64,000 bases of DNA from Serratia marcescens (GCF_001902635.1 NZ_MJAO01000001.1:62001-126000), one strand, 5' to 3'. Positions 53,590 to 63,303 are shown, counted from the first letter of the stretch. Notes: generated from the sequence alone by a model not told the origin. Made by a program: numbers and translations.

Positions 53590-54285
53590 TTAGTGTGCGG
53601 TGATGGCTTTGGACTTGTAAGCCCCCAGATCGTCGATATACATCAGGTCATAGCGGACGTTTTCACTGACCGATCGTTTGCTGGCGGCAAACTGGGTGGA
53701 AAACGGCGCCACCATGAGCGAGTCCACCAACAGATGCTTATCCGCACCCTGGCCGATATTCGCCACCGTGATGAAATAAGGGCTGTTGTTGACCACCTTG
53801 AACCCTTTGCCGTTGGCTTGCAGCGTCAGTTTTTCCAGTGCGTTTTCTACGCCGCGCGTTAGCGCCTGTGGGCGGTAGAACAGTTTGATGCGCGACTTGA
53901 TCGCCAACTGCAGCGTATTGGTGCCTTGCAGGTTTTCCGGCGTAGGTGGGATATCCAGCACATTGAGGTAGAACACCGATTCACGATCCGTCGCCAACGC
54001 GGCGCCGACCTTCTGAATTCGCAACTGCTGCCCGCTGTTGCCGTTCACTTTCACCACCGGCGGCGACAGCAAAAACGGCACGTTGGCGGTTTCCGGGGTG
54101 GAATTGATATCGCCGTCGTCGATCCATGCCTGAACCAATGAGGGGTCGGCGCCATTATTCAGCAACTGGACAATCACATCCTTGTTGTTTGCCGGGTAGA
54201 TCACCCGTGTGCCGTTAACGACCACATTGGCCTGAGCGCCAACGGAACCGAGCAACAGCACCGCCATCATCACGTATTTCTTCAT
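53590..54285 (-). CDS. PapD-type periplasmic chaperone
   Basis: A 231-residue chaperone with a signal peptide ending A-Q-A (about residue 19). The first immunoglobulin-like domain carries G-T-R-V-I-Y-P and the donor strand with alternating hydrophobics. The domain junction is F-Y-L-N-V-L-D-I-P-P, and the second domain contains K-S-R-I-K-L-F-Y-R-P, the usual Lys-Arg cleft region. It holds pilins in a folded state until the usher takes them. Confidence 0.9.
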   Translation of the reverse strand: MKKYVMMAVLLLGSVGAQANVVVNGTRVIYPANNKDVIVQLLNNGADPSLVQAWIDDGDINSTPETANVPFLLSPPVVKVNGNSGQQLRIQKVGAALATDRESVFYLNVLDIPPTPENLQGTNTLQLAIKSRIKLFYRPQALTRGVENALEKLTLQANGKGFKVVNNSPYFITVANIGQGADKHLLVDSLMVAPFSTQFAASKRSVSENVRYDLMYIDDLGAYKSKAITAH

Positions 54286-54300
54286 CGTTCCCCCGGGTGG

Positions 54301-54322
54301 CCAGGCCCAATCACGGGCCTGG
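54301..54322 (-). other. Hairpin between pilin and chaperone genes
   Basis: An 8-bp stem CCAGGCCC/GGGCCTGG with a 6-base loop between the pilin stop and the chaperone start. It lacks a T-run, so it is more likely an mRNA-stabilising or processing hairpin that raises pilin levels over the downstream genes than a full terminator. Confidence 0.5.
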
Positions 54323-54334
54323 CTGTCAGCGTGA

Positions 54335-54919
54335 TTACAGGTAAGAGATGGTGTAAGTCACGTTGGAGCTCAGAGCGCCCACTTTTGCCGCTTCGGCGTT
54401 GGTTTTGTAGTAGTACGCATCCAACGTCAGGGTTTCCGAATCCGGTGCCGTTTTGTCGCCCATAATGTCGGTGACATAAGGCACATTCAGCTGGATCGGC
54501 GTGGAAGAACCGGTTTCCGCCAGGGAGAAACCTACGTTTTTCGCCACGGAAGCGTCGTTCTCGTTAACCGAATTGTTCAGCAGGTATTTGCCGTCGGTGG
54601 AAATGTTATCCGCGGAGGAGAAGTAAATCTTCAGCGGGGTGCCTGCGCTACCGGCCGCCGGCGAACAGCCGGAGAAGGTCAGCGAGAAGGACTTCTTGTT
54701 CTTGGTGATTGGCCCAACGGCGGCGCCTGCATCAGTCACTGAGATCGGGCTCAGCGCCACGGTGAAGTCCGCGCTTTTGCCGCCGTTGATGGTACAGGTG
54801 GTGTCGGTGATGGCACCGGTAAAGTTAATGACGCCACCGGCGGAATTGTCTTCAGCAAAAGCCGTAGGCGCAGCGACCGCGGCCGCCATGATTGCAACAG
54901 AAAGCATCTTCTTCATCAT
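54335..54919 (-). CDS. Major fimbrial subunit (pilin)
   Basis: About 194 residues. The signal peptide ends A-F-A (residue 22). The mature pilin has one disulfide (Cys in D-T-T-C-T-I-N-G and in T-F-S-G-C-S-P) and the typical ending V-T-Y-T-I-S-Y-L with a penultimate Tyr. The fold is an incomplete immunoglobulin domain completed by the next subunit. It is the first structural gene of the operon. GGAG lies 9 bases before the ATG; longer upstream starts were rejected. Confidence 0.88.
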   Translation of the reverse strand: MMKKMLSVAIMAAAVAAPTAFAEDNSAGGVINFTGAITDTTCTINGGKSADFTVALSPISVTDAGAAVGPITKNKKSFSLTFSGCSPAAGSAGTPLKIYFSSADNISTDGKYLLNNSVNENDASVAKNVGFSLAETGSSTPIQLNVPYVTDIMGDKTAPDSETLTLDAYYYKTNAEAAKVGALSSNVTYTISYL

Positions 54920-55095
54920 GAGATAAGACTCCATAACAGTTTGGTTTGAGAGAATAAATAAAAATGGCCGCTGCCGGCGGGATGAAGTCATCCCTCCCCG
55001 TTATGCAGAGACAAAAGATCAACCACATTCCTGTTTTTATACAATTAAGAAATAACGTGATGCATAAATCCGGGATATAAGCGAGAAATAGCCCC

Positions 55096-55710
55096 CTACA
55101 CCTCACCTATGAAACCGGAAGAAATTCCCAATAAATTATGCACCCGATTTTCCAACCCCATTTTCCGTAATGCACTGCATTTTTGCGTGCTGACGGTTTT
55201 CACGCTTTTGTCCAGCATTCTGGACACCTGAGTCACCGTATAGCCGAAAGAAAGCAAATGAAGCGTTTCCACTTCACTTTCCGTCAGACAATGTTTCGCT
55301 GCGCAGCCAGGTTCATTATCATCGGTGTTTTCTTGCCGCACTGAACGTTGAGACATATCGCTCAACAGCAAAGCCAGCGTTTTATTTATGCCGGAGACGC
55401 TTCCTTTTTTGTTGAGCACCACAACATCACGCCGTGAAATGCGACATAACAAACGACGCCGCTCTTCCGTCGCAATAAAGATCTTTAGGCCATGAATAGC
55501 CGCTAATAACGCCGCCGTCATACTGAAACGCAGTATGCTTTTCACCGCATCATCGACAATGAGAATATCGTGGCAATGTCGCCCTACAACCAAAGGCAGA
55601 TCGTCATAGCAGGTAATAATGTGATCTTTGTGAAAAACCCTTGGCATCAATATTCTTTTGATCGCCTCTCTGAAAAACAGATTTTCAGTCACGATACCGA
55701 TACTGAGCAT
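55096..55710 (-). CDS. LuxR-type regulator of the fimbrial locus
   Basis: A 204-residue protein. The N-terminal part resembles a degenerate receiver (S-I-G-I-V-T-E-N-L-F-F-R-E-A-I with V-D-D in place of the acidic pocket), and the phosphoacceptor context is unclear. The C-terminal LuxR helix-turn-helix lies at about 142-202 (TESEVETLHLLSFGYTVTQVSRMLDKSVKTVSTQK). It reads in the same direction as the fimbrial operon, directly upstream of pilin, and is presumably its regulator. GGGAG precedes the ATG at 55710; a second ATG lies five codons earlier. Confidence 0.8.
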   Translation of the reverse strand: MLSIGIVTENLFFREAIKRILMPRVFHKDHIITCYDDLPLVVGRHCHDILIVDDAVKSILRFSMTAALLAAIHGLKIFIATEERRRLLCRISRRDVVVLNKKGSVSGINKTLALLLSDMSQRSVRQENTDDNEPGCAAKHCLTESEVETLHLLSFGYTVTQVSRMLDKSVKTVSTQKCSALRKMGLENRVHNLLGISSGFIGEV

Positions 55711-56114
55711 ATTACTCCCATCCATGGCTTAAGAGGAGTGCCCCCTTGTTACAGCAAGAGGGGTACTTTTAAGGAAGATTCTCATTACCATCCACGCATA
55801 AATAATAAGCTATCGGCGCAGCAAAAGCCCATCCCGTACAGCCAGGATAATTCTGCATCAAACCGCCGAATACAGAAAGATTATTTTTTATAACGCAAAT
55901 TATAATTATAATAATCTATAAATATTTATAAAATCAGCATAAACATCCAAAAAAGCCAATACATTAGCGCCATATACAGGGATTGCATCCGAAGGGAAAA
56001 TAAAAACGCACCGCAATTCATTTATGATTTCCGCCATAATCCTTGACCTCCCCACCTTTTACCTAAATACTAGCCGCGCACTGGACGCCTATATCTTTAT
56101 AAAAACCTGCAGAT
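55711..56114. promoter_or_regulatory. AT-rich divergent promoter region of the fimbrial regulators
   Basis: About 400 very AT-rich bases (especially 55880-55960) between the LuxR-type gene and the membrane winged-helix gene. This composition is typical of H-NS-silenced transferred loci. No operator palindrome was identified by eye. Confidence 0.45.
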
Positions 56115-56912
56115 ATGAAATACATTATCGATCTCTGCGTGATCTATGACGCAAACACCTGTTATCTCCAACTCATTGATAACGATGAGTCATCGATACG
56201 AATATCCAACCCGGCCTCACGGCTGTTAATTGAAATGCTGACTCATCCAAATATCCCATTGAAACGTGAGATGTTGATAAAAAAGGTATGGGAAGAGTAT
56301 GGTTTTTCAGGTTCATCGATCAGCCTCAATGTGGCCGTCAGTGAAATAAGGAAAGCATTCAAACTGCTGGGGAGAGAAACCTCCCCGATAAAGACCCTGG
56401 CGAAAGTCGGTTTTTGCTTCACCGCCATGATTGATATTTACCCATCACCGCAGGTAATCGTTAACGAAACGCCGCCTTCTTCCGTTCCAGCACCGCTTTC
56501 GCTCCTCCCTCCGGCTGCCGAACCCCATAACCCGCCAGCGCAGAAAAAGGCAAAAATTAGCGCTATTGCCGCTATCTGCGGCATATTTATACCGCTGGTG
56601 ATCGTAGCAGCGCTCTATCCTATCGAACCGGCTGATCAACCTCGAGAAAAGTTAATTCCGTTAGGAAAGAAAGGACACTGCACCTTGTATTCTCTGGATG
56701 CGGATAAGCATATTGATGACGAACTGGAAAAAAGCATGGTTAACCAGGCGTTAGAAAGCAGCGGCGTTGATTGCATAAACAGTAAGGCGGATATCTATTT
56801 CTCCTCCGTAAAACACACGTTGACTTATAACACTTTTCTCGGGGCGTGTTATCTCGGATCGCAAGAACAATATACCCAGTGTGTTACCTACAAAATTCTC
56901 AACGGAAAATAA
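56115..56912 (+). CDS. CadC/ToxR-type membrane transcription regulator
   Basis: A 265-residue protein. An N-terminal OmpR-type winged helix (about 15-110, with L-K-R-E-M-L-I-K-K-V-W-E-E-Y-G and A-V-S-E-I-R-K-A-F) faces the cytoplasm. A Pro-rich linker precedes one membrane helix (about 149-168, I-S-A-I-A-A-I-C-G-I-F-I-P-L-V-I-V-A-A-L), and a periplasmic domain with Cys residues ends the protein. It lies immediately before a small membrane partner gene and is divergent from the fimbrial genes, like PsaE-PsaF and MarT-FidL pairs of Yersinia and Salmonella. Confidence 0.85.
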   Translation: MKYIIDLCVIYDANTCYLQLIDNDESSIRISNPASRLLIEMLTHPNIPLKREMLIKKVWEEYGFSGSSISLNVAVSEIRKAFKLLGRETSPIKTLAKVGFCFTAMIDIYPSPQVIVNETPPSSVPAPLSLLPPAAEPHNPPAQKKAKISAIAAICGIFIPLVIVAALYPIEPADQPREKLIPLGKKGHCTLYSLDADKHIDDELEKSMVNQALESSGVDCINSKADIYFSSVKHTLTYNTFLGACYLGSQEQYTQCVTYKILNGK

Positions 56913-57395
56913 ATGGCCGTATTGCACAATCCCAAAACACTGATTATCGGATTTTTGGCAGTGATTCTCTTCATTGTCCTGTTTCGTATCTTAACGCCCG
57001 CCGCGCCTGTGCATATGAATTGCCAAGCCGATACGATAACGACAAAACGATTAGCTTCAGGCGATGATCTGGAATTAAAAATGACGGGCAGTTTATTCAT
57101 CTATGACGAACATCACGCCATGATTGTTCAACGCGGGGACATTACCGTGGGTGACAAAACTTATAGCCTGGATAGAAAAATAAACTTTGATATAAAGAGG
57201 TTAGATCACGGATTTTACATGACTACTCACCGAGAAATCAGCAAGACCCCCGATGACAACGCACCGGATGAGCTGACCAAGGAAATACCCATGATCTCTC
57301 TCGGCATCAAGAACGGCGTTTTTTCGATGCGTAAAGTTCGACAGGATGCATACATCGTACATGGCGTGCTTTTCCCGGTAACGCTATGCCGTTAA
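56913..57395 (+). CDS. FidL-like single-pass membrane protein
   Basis: A 160-residue protein with one N-terminal membrane helix (about 9-27, L-I-I-G-F-L-A-V-I-L-F-I-V-L-F-R) and a periplasmic beta-rich domain containing D-L-E-L-K-M-T-G-S-L-F-I-Y. FidL/PsaF-type partners stabilise or sense for the CadC-like regulator encoded just upstream. The ATG directly follows the TAA of that gene, so the pair is coexpressed. Confidence 0.75.
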   Translation: MAVLHNPKTLIIGFLAVILFIVLFRILTPAAPVHMNCQADTITTKRLASGDDLELKMTGSLFIYDEHHAMIVQRGDITVGDKTYSLDRKINFDIKRLDHGFYMTTHREISKTPDDNAPDELTKEIPMISLGIKNGVFSMRKVRQDAYIVHGVLFPVTLCR

Positions 57396-57487
57396 CCGGA
57401 GAACAGCATACAGCAAAGAGACCGCTGCGAAGCACAATGGGGCGCGCTCGTGGCAAACACGCCCCCGATACCGGTTGGGGAGGATGA

Positions 57488-57703
57488 CTATTTTACCGAC
57501 ATATCCGTACGGACGATGCCATGGTTTTTCATCACTTCTTCCATGGTGAGGTTCTCGTCATACGGCGTATCGTCCACCACGACGTCTTGCGGGCGCACAT
57601 AAGGTTTAGTCGCGCGTTTGAACATCCACCACCATACGAACACCAGAAAAGCGCCGGACTTCAGAAAAATCATGGTCCATAGGGCGACTTGATACCAGTT
57701 CAT
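57488..57703 (-). CDS. Small one-helix membrane protein, unknown
   Basis: A 71-residue protein. A hydrophobic helix (about 5-27) rich in Trp and Phe is followed by a basic stop (W-W-W-M-F-K-R-A-T-K) and an acidic tail D-D-T-P-Y-D-E-N-L-T-M-E-E-V-M-K. The ATG at 57703 has GGAG 6 bases upstream; the longer frame to 57862 is not supported. It is not recognised. The orientation is convergent with the FidL-like gene. Confidence 0.6.
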   Translation of the reverse strand: MNWYQVALWTMIFLKSGAFLVFVWWWMFKRATKPYVRPQDVVVDDTPYDENLTMEEVMKNHGIVRTDMSVK

Positions 57704-57889
57704 CTCTGTCTCCATAAGAGCATTACGTGAAATCAATAAGGCGGCGTTGATTATCGCGCCGATAACGCCTGACAAAAACAGGTGCTCGAGCGGCCAGCCT
57801 TGATACCTGCATAATCTCACCGATGCATAGCCCTTATCAATAGCCGATCGCGTTTCCTGCAAGCGCGCCTCTGATTCTCAGCACGCAAA

Positions 57890-57921
57890 AGCAAAAAACC
57901 CCGCGCTCAGAGAGCGCGGGG
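57890..57921 (-). terminator. Terminator after tRNA-Ser
   Basis: A stem of 10 bp (CCCCGCGCTC/GAGCGCGGGG) with a 3-base loop, followed on the minus strand by six T. It ends serT transcription. Confidence 0.85.
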
Positions 57922-57931
57922 TCAGAATGTA

Positions 57932-58019
57932 TGGCGGAGGAGCAGAGATTCGAACTCTGGAACGGTTTCCCGTCGACGGTTTTCAAGACCGTTGCCTTCA
58001 GCCACTCGGCCACCCCTCC
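57932..58019 (-). tRNA. serT: tRNA-Ser (anticodon UGA)
   Basis: An 88-base class II tRNA with acceptor GGAGGGG, anticodon loop TTGAAAA (TGA), a long variable arm and an encoded CCA. Next to yccA, as serT is in E. coli. Confidence 0.95.
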
Positions 58020-58247
58020 GCAACGGAGCGCACTATAAACAGAGCTTATTCGCTTGTAAAGCCCGGCAGGGTTCAACCGCGCGAAAAATCGGCGGAGGCG
58101 GCGCAAGCGGCGAACAAATGCGCAATCACGCCCTCGCTGTTGCGGCAATGATAACTAAGGGTAAAGATTGGTAAACAAACTTTAATCAAACGCTTGCGCT
58201 GCCTATCATCGGGATTATTTTGTGATGGCTTGATAAGAGAGAGCATT

Positions 58248-58907
58248 ATGGACCGCATTGTCGTCTCATCTTCCTCGCGCGACTCGCTGCTCAGCACGCA
58301 TAAAGTCCTGCGCAACACCTATTTCCTGTTATCCCTGACCCTGGCGTTTTCAGCCCTGACCGCGACCGCCAGCACCATGCTGGGCCTGCCGGCACCAGGC
58401 TTGCTGCTGATGCTGGTCGGTTTCTACGGACTGATGTTCCTGACCCATAAGCTGGCCAACAGCCCGGCGGGCATTCTGGCGGCGTTCGCGCTGACCGGTT
58501 TCATGGGATACGCCCTCGGCCCGATCCTCAGCTCGTTCCTGAACGCCGGCGCGGGCGATCTGATCATGCTGGCGTTGGGCGGCACCGCAGCGGTGTTCTT
58601 CTGCTGCTCGGCGTATGTGCTGACCACCCGTAAAGACATGTCGTTCCTGTCCGGCATGATGATGGCCGGTTTCGTGGTGCTGTTGGTCGCGGTGATCGCC
58701 AATCTGTTCCTGCAGATCCCTGCCCTGCACCTGGCGATCAGCGCGTTGTTCATCCTGTTCTCCGCCGGCGCGATCCTGTGGGAAACCAGCAACATCATTC
58801 ACGGCGGCGAGACCAATTACATTCGCGCCACCGTCAGCCTGTATGTGTCGCTCTACAACATGTTCATCAGCCTGCTGAGCATTCTGGGCTTCGCACGCAG
58901 CAACTAA
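58248..58907 (+). CDS. yccA: YccA, FtsH-protease modulator (Bax-inhibitor-1 family)
   Basis: A 219-residue inner-membrane protein with seven hydrophobic helices and the family pattern [14 protein letters not shown] near residue 15. YccA binds FtsH and is a slow substrate that shields other membrane proteins, notably SecY. The ATG at 58248 matches the E. coli start MDRIVVSS. It is followed by a terminator. Confidence 0.95.
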   Translation: MDRIVVSSSSRDSLLSTHKVLRNTYFLLSLTLAFSALTATASTMLGLPAPGLLLMLVGFYGLMFLTHKLANSPAGILAAFALTGFMGYALGPILSSFLNAGAGDLIMLALGGTAAVFFCCSAYVLTTRKDMSFLSGMMMAGFVVLLVAVIANLFLQIPALHLAISALFILFSAGAILWETSNIIHGGETNYIRATVSLYVSLYNMFISLLSILGFARSN

Positions 58908-58930
58908 TGGTGCACAACGCATGCCTTCCA

Positions 58931-58958
58931 AGCCCCGCTCCGGCGGGGCTTTGTTTTT
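58931..58958 (+). terminator. Intrinsic terminator after yccA
   Basis: An 8-bp stem AGCCCCGC/GCGGGGCT around TCCG followed by TTGTTTTTT. Confidence 0.88.
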
Positions 58959-59018
58959 TGCCGACGAAAAAATTTGCTAAACTGGCGGCCGTTCTGAATT
59001 ATCCGTTATCGAGGCAGT

Positions 59019-59348
59019 ATGTTGGAGTTTGAAGGTCAGGTTATCGACACTGACGCACAGGGCTATCTGAAAAACAGCGCCGACTGGCATGAAGGCCTGG
59101 TGCCGCTGCTGGCCGCACAGGAAGAGATCGTGCTCACCGAAGCACACTGGGAAGTCGTGCGCTTCGTGCGCAACTTCTATCAGGAGTTTAATACCTCGCC
59201 GGCCATTCGCATGCTGGTCAAAGCCATGGCGCAAAAATACGGCGAAGAAAAAGGCAACAGTCGCTACCTATATCGCCTGTTCCCGAAAGGGCCGGCCAAA
59301 CAAGCCACCAAAATCGCCGGGTTGCCGAAACCGGTAAAGTGCATCTGA
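59019..59348 (+). CDS. tusE: TusE sulfur-relay protein
   Basis: A 109-residue DsrC/TusE-fold protein. The active Cys is Cys108, in the family's mobile C-terminal tail K-P-V-K-C-I. It receives sulfur from TusBCD and hands it to MnmA for 2-thiolation of wobble uridines. The length is identical to E. coli TusE, and the gene order is conserved. Confidence 0.96.
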   Translation: MLEFEGQVIDTDAQGYLKNSADWHEGLVPLLAAQEEIVLTEAHWEVVRFVRNFYQEFNTSPAIRMLVKAMAQKYGEEKGNSRYLYRLFPKGPAKQATKIAGLPKPVKCI

Positions 59349-59382
59349 TCGTGCTGTCCGCCGCAGCGCTGCCGGCGGGCGT

Positions 59383-59661
59383 TTAATAGCGAATACCGAA
59401 CCCGACGTAATCGGCCGCGCCCTGCGGCTCCACCAGCACGCGTTCGACGCGCGCGCTGCGCGGGCCGCCCTGTTTCAGCCACGCCACCAATTTGTCAACC
59501 TGCGCCTGCGCGCCGCAAGCCACCACCTGAACGCTGCCGTCATCGAGGTTGCGCGCGTAGCCGGTCACCCCCAGCGCCTCGGCCTGCCGCTGAGTGGAAT
59601 AGCGAAACCCTACGCCCTGCACCACGCCATACACATACGCAGCAATGCAAACTTGTGTCAT
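59383..59661 (-). CDS. yccX: Acylphosphatase
   Basis: A 92-residue enzyme that hydrolyses acyl phosphates. The phosphate-cradle motif G-V-V-Q-G-V-G-F-R (12-20) supplies Arg20, and N-L-D-D-G-S-V-Q-V near 38 supplies the catalytic Asn. It lies between tusE and rlmI, as in E. coli, on the opposite strand. Confidence 0.95.
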   Translation of the reverse strand: MTQVCIAAYVYGVVQGVGFRYSTQRQAEALGVTGYARNLDDGSVQVVACGAQAQVDKLVAWLKQGGPRSARVERVLVEPQGAADYVGFGIRY

Positions 59662-59754
59662 AATCGCCCCCTTAATTCAGTTTTCGTTATGGCATTGCCG
59701 TGCCTTCGCACCGCCGTGTCACTCTTTCTATCCTAGCTGGCAGCATTATTAATT

Positions 59755-60945
59755 ATGACCGTACGCCTGTTTCTCGCCAAAGGACGTGAAAAGTCCTTAC
59801 TCCGTCGCCACCCTTGGGTGTTCTCCGGCGCCGTTCAACGCGTTGAGGGCAAAGCCCTCTCCGGTGAAACCATCGACATTCTCGACAGCCAAGGCAAATG
59901 GCTGGCTCGCGGCGCCTATTCGCCCGAGTCGCAGATCCGCGCACGCGTCTGGACTTTCCAGCAGGATGAAGAGATTAACATCGATTTCTTCATTCGCCGC
60001 CTGCAGCAAGCGCAAAGCTGGCGCGATTGGGTCGCACAGCGCGACGGCCTGGACGGTTACCGCCTGATCGCCGGCGAGTCCGATGGCCTGCCAGGCATCA
60101 CTATCGATCGCTTCCAAAATTTCCTGGTGCTGCAACTGCTGTCCGCCGGCGCCGAATACCAGCGCCCGGCTCTGCTTTCCGCCCTGCAGCATTGCTACCC
60201 GGAATGTTCGATTTACGATCGCTCCGACGTCACGGTGCGTAAAAAAGAGGGCCTGCCGCTGGCGCAAGGCCCGGTGCTGGGCGATCTGCCGCCGGAGCTG
60301 CTGCCGATCACCGAGCACGGCATGAAGCTACTGGTAGATATTCAGCAAGGACACAAAACCGGTTTCTACCTCGACCAGCGTGACAGCCGCCTGGCGGCGC
60401 GCAACTACTCCGCCGGCCGTCGGGTACTGAACTGCTTCTCTTACACCGGCGCCTTCGCCGTCTCCGCTCTGATGGGGGGATGTGCACAGGTGATCAGCGT
60501 GGATACCTCGCAGGCGGCGCTGGACATCGCCAAGCAGAACGTTGAGCTCAACAAGTTGGATCTGAACAAGGCGGAGTTCGTTCGCGACGACGTGTTCCAA
60601 CTGCTGCGCAACTACCGCGCCCAAGGCGAGAAGTTCGATCTGATCATCATGGACCCGCCGAAGTTCGTCGAGAACAAGAACCAGCTGGCCAGCGCCTGCC
60701 GCGGCTACAAGGACATCAACATGCTGGCACTGCAGCTGCTGAATCCGGGCGGCATTCTGCTCAGCTTCTCCTGTTCCGGGCTGATGCCGACCGATCTGTT
60801 CCAGAAAATTTTGGCCGACGCCGCTGTAGATGCCGGACGTGATGTACAATTTATAGAGCAGTTCCGGCAGGCTGCCGATCACCCGGTGATCGCAACGTAT
60901 CCTGAAGGGCTGTACCTGAAAGGATTCGCTTGTCGGGTGATGTAA
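59755..60945 (+). CDS. rlmI: RlmI 23S rRNA m5C1962 methyltransferase
   Basis: A 396-residue enzyme. The N-terminal PUA domain (about 1-75) binds RNA and is followed by a linker and a Rossmann methyltransferase domain. Motif IV is M-D-P-P-K-F, and the nucleophile Cys lies in S-F-S-C-S-G near residue 345. It methylates C1962 in 23S rRNA using S-adenosylmethionine. The length equals E. coli RlmI. Confidence 0.96.
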   Translation: MTVRLFLAKGREKSLLRRHPWVFSGAVQRVEGKALSGETIDILDSQGKWLARGAYSPESQIRARVWTFQQDEEINIDFFIRRLQQAQSWRDWVAQRDGLDGYRLIAGESDGLPGITIDRFQNFLVLQLLSAGAEYQRPALLSALQHCYPECSIYDRSDVTVRKKEGLPLAQGPVLGDLPPELLPITEHGMKLLVDIQQGHKTGFYLDQRDSRLAARNYSAGRRVLNCFSYTGAFAVSALMGGCAQVISVDTSQAALDIAKQNVELNKLDLNKAEFVRDDVFQLLRNYRAQGEKFDLIIMDPPKFVENKNQLASACRGYKDINMLALQLLNPGGILLSFSCSGLMPTDLFQKILADAAVDAGRDVQFIEQFRQAADHPVIATYPEGLYLKGFACRVM

Positions 60946-61005
60946 CTTGAAATGCGCTGCTTTGCCCCCATATATGAGCAAGGCATTGTTTCTCAGGAGG
61001 TCATC

Positions 61006-61323
61006 ATGATTGCCAGCAAATTCGGTATCGGACAACAGGTTAGGCATAAACTGCTGGGGTATTTGGGCGTCGTGATAGATATCGACCCGGAATACTCTTT
61101 GGAACAACCCAAAGCTGACGAAATAGCGGCGAACGATGAACTGCGTTCCGCCCCTTGGTACCACGTGGTGATGGAAGACGAGGAAGGCCAACCGGTGCAC
61201 ACCTATCTGGCGGAAGCGCAGCTGGATAGCGAAACCCAGGAGGCACACCCCGAGCAACCATCGCTGGATGAATTGGCGGAATCCATCCGTCACCAGCTAC
61301 AGGCGCCACGCTTGCGCAATTGA
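61006..61323 (+). CDS. hspQ: HspQ heat-shock and Lon-specificity protein
   Basis: A 105-residue protein nearly identical to E. coli HspQ ([20 protein letters not shown]). It binds hemimethylated oriC DNA and acts as a substrate and specificity enhancer of Lon protease. A CAGGAGG site precedes the ATG at 61006; the frame's earlier ATG at 60952 overlaps the upstream region and was rejected. Confidence 0.95.
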   Translation: MIASKFGIGQQVRHKLLGYLGVVIDIDPEYSLEQPKADEIAANDELRSAPWYHVVMEDEEGQPVHTYLAEAQLDSETQEAHPEQPSLDELAESIRHQLQAPRLRN

Positions 61324-61350
61324 CCGCGCCAAGACCTGAGAAACTCCAAG

Positions 61351-61380
61351 AGGGCCTGGCATCACGCCAGGCCCTTTTTA
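61351..61380 (+). terminator. Intrinsic terminator after hspQ
   Basis: A 10-bp stem AGGGCCTGGC/GCCAGGCCCT around ATCAC, followed by TTTTT. Confidence 0.88.
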
Positions 61381-61381
61381 T

Positions 61382-61795
61382 TCAGCGCTCCAGCCCCAAA
61401 CGCGGGATGTCGATTTTCGGGCAGCGATCCATCACCACCCGCAACCCGGCCTGTTGCGCCAGGGCGGCCGCCCGCTCGTTAATCACCCCAATCTGCAGCC
61501 ACAGCGCTTTGGCACCGATCGCTATCGCCTCTTGCGCCACGCCGTAAGCCGCTTCCGAATTGCGAAAAACGTCAACCATGTCCACCGGTTGCGGGATAGC
61601 GGCCAGCGTAGCGTAAACCTGCTGCCCCAACAGCGTCTGCCCCGCCAGTTTTGGGCTGACCGGGATCACCTGATACCCTTGCGCCAACAGGTAAGCCATC
61701 ACCCCATAGCTGGGTCGCGCCGGGTTATCGCTGGCCCCCACCAACGCAATGGTTTTGACCTGCTGCAACAGCTCGACAATTTCTTGATCTTGCAT
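61382..61795 (-). CDS. yccU: YccU CoA-binding-fold protein
   Basis: A 137-residue single-domain protein of the CoA-binding family. The Rossmann loop is [14 protein letters not shown] near residue 19, and V-D-V-F-R-N-S-E-A near 73 is conserved. The role is unknown. The frame extends to 61870, but the ATG at 61795 matches the family start. Convergent with hspQ. Confidence 0.9.
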   Translation of the reverse strand: MQDQEIVELLQQVKTIALVGASDNPARPSYGVMAYLLAQGYQVIPVSPKLAGQTLLGQQVYATLAAIPQPVDMVDVFRNSEAAYGVAQEAIAIGAKALWLQIGVINERAAALAQQAGLRVVMDRCPKIDIPRLGLER

Positions 61796-62050
61796 CTTAA
61801 ACTCCCGTTTATCACTGCGTCGTTCACCACTCCGAGTGTAACCGATCGTCATTCTCTCGGCTAAACACAACGCGGGGGAAACTTCAGCGTAATCTTATGG
61901 TCAGAGGCTCTCGCGGTTCAGCCGCGCATGGCCGTGTCTAATCGCGATAAAATATGTAAAAATGTAAACAGAATACCCGCTTGAAAAATTTTGACACAAC
62001 CTGTGCCGTGTTCAACACTTAGAGCTACGTCACTTTATAAGGAGATAATG

Positions 62051-62716
62051 ATGAAATTTGGTCTGGTGGTTGCGGCTTTGCTCAGCATCAGCATGCCTGC
62101 CGCGGCTACGACCCTGAAACTCTCCCCGGACATCGACCTGCTGGTGGTCGACGGCAAGAAAATGACAGGTTCGTTGTTAAAAGGCGCCGACAGTCTTGAA
62201 CTGGATGGCGGACAGCACCAACTGCTGTTTAAAGTGACCAAAACCGTCCGTTCCGGCCAGCATACGCAGGCCTATGCGTCCCTGCCGCTGGTCGCCACCT
62301 TCAATACCCAAAAAGTCAGCCAGGTGGCGATCGAATTGCCGCGCATCGAAAACGATCGTGACGCGCAACGCTTTGACAAAACGTTGAATTATTTGGTGGT
62401 CGATAAAGATGGCAACGCCCTGCCGTTCAAACATGATGTGCTGCACCCCAACAGCGTCACCTTCAATGCCGATTTGGAAAAGGTGATGACGGATTACAAC
62501 CGTCAAAATCGCCCGGCCTCCGTCCCGACCTTCATTCAGGCGAACTCCGGCAGCACCTCTTCGTCGCCGTTGGCCGGCGCGCCGTTGAATGCCCCGACGG
62601 TAACGCTAAAAGGGGAAAACGTGTCGGAGCAGATGCTGCAATATTGGTTCCAGCAAGCGGACAAGGAAACGCAGAAACGCTTTCTGCGCTGGGCCAATAA
62701 GCAACCGGCTCACTGA
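62051..62716 (+). CDS. yccT: YccT/CsgI, DUF2057 periplasmic protein
   Basis: A 221-residue protein with a signal peptide ending A-A-A near residue 20 and the family core L-L-V-V-D-G-K-K ... L-L-K-G-A-D-S-L-E-L-D-G-G-Q-H-Q-L-L-F. In E. coli and Salmonella YccT has been described as inhibiting curli (CsgA) assembly. It carries a Ser/Thr-rich insert near residue 175 compared with E. coli. AAGGAG precedes two adjacent ATGs (62048 and 62051). Confidence 0.9.
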   Translation: MKFGLVVAALLSISMPAAATTLKLSPDIDLLVVDGKKMTGSLLKGADSLELDGGQHQLLFKVTKTVRSGQHTQAYASLPLVATFNTQKVSQVAIELPRIENDRDAQRFDKTLNYLVVDKDGNALPFKHDVLHPNSVTFNADLEKVMTDYNRQNRPASVPTFIQANSGSTSSSPLAGAPLNAPTVTLKGENVSEQMLQYWFQQADKETQKRFLRWANKQPAH

Positions 62717-62723
62717 CTTTCCC

Positions 62724-62753
62724 GGCGCCTTTGGCCGCAAAGGCGCCTTTTCT
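62724..62753 (+). terminator. Intrinsic terminator after yccT
   Basis: A 10-bp stem GGCGCCTTTG/CAAAGGCGCC around GCCG, followed by TTTTCTT. Confidence 0.88.
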
Positions 62754-62837
62754 TCGCATTTTCAGGCGCAAACGCTAGGCAGTGAAAAACAGTTTCAGTA
62801 ATCTGTCGCACATCCCCGATTAGCGAAGGACACCGAG

Positions 62838-63296
62838 ATGGAATTGACCACCCGCACTATCGCCGCGCGCAAGCACATTGCGCTGGTGGCGCACGATCAC
62901 CGCAAACAGGCCCTGCTGGAGTGGGTAGAAAGCCACAAGACCCTTCTGGCGCAGCACCAGCTGTACGCCACCGGCACCACCGGCAACCTGATTCAACGCG
63001 CCAGCGGCATCCCGGTAATCAGCATGCTGAGCGGCCCGATGGGCGGCGATCAGCAGGTCGGCGCATTGATTGCGGAAGGCAAGATAGACATGCTGATCTT
63101 CTTCTGGGACCCGCTGAACGCGGTGCCGCACGATCCGGACGTGAAAGCGCTGTTGCGACTGGCGACCGTATGGAATATCCCGGTGGCCACCAACCGCTCG
63201 ACCGCAGATTTTCTGATTGACTCTCCGCTGTTCAAAAGCGCAGTAGAGATCGCCATCCCCGACTATCAGCGCTATCTGCAAGAGCGCCTGAAGTAA
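62838..63296 (+). CDS. mgsA: Methylglyoxal synthase
   Basis: A 152-residue enzyme that converts dihydroxyacetone phosphate to methylglyoxal, a bypass used when phosphorylated sugars accumulate. The phosphate-binding A-T-G-T-T-G-N-L-I and [10 protein letters not shown] segments are present, the latter carrying the catalytic Asp. The pattern [15 protein letters not shown] supplies the other acids and His. The length matches E. coli MgsA. Confidence 0.97.
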   Translation: MELTTRTIAARKHIALVAHDHRKQALLEWVESHKTLLAQHQLYATGTTGNLIQRASGIPVISMLSGPMGGDQQVGALIAEGKIDMLIFFWDPLNAVPHDPDVKALLRLATVWNIPVATNRSTADFLIDSPLFKSAVEIAIPDYQRYLQERLK

Positions 63297-63303
63297 CCTT
63301 CCC

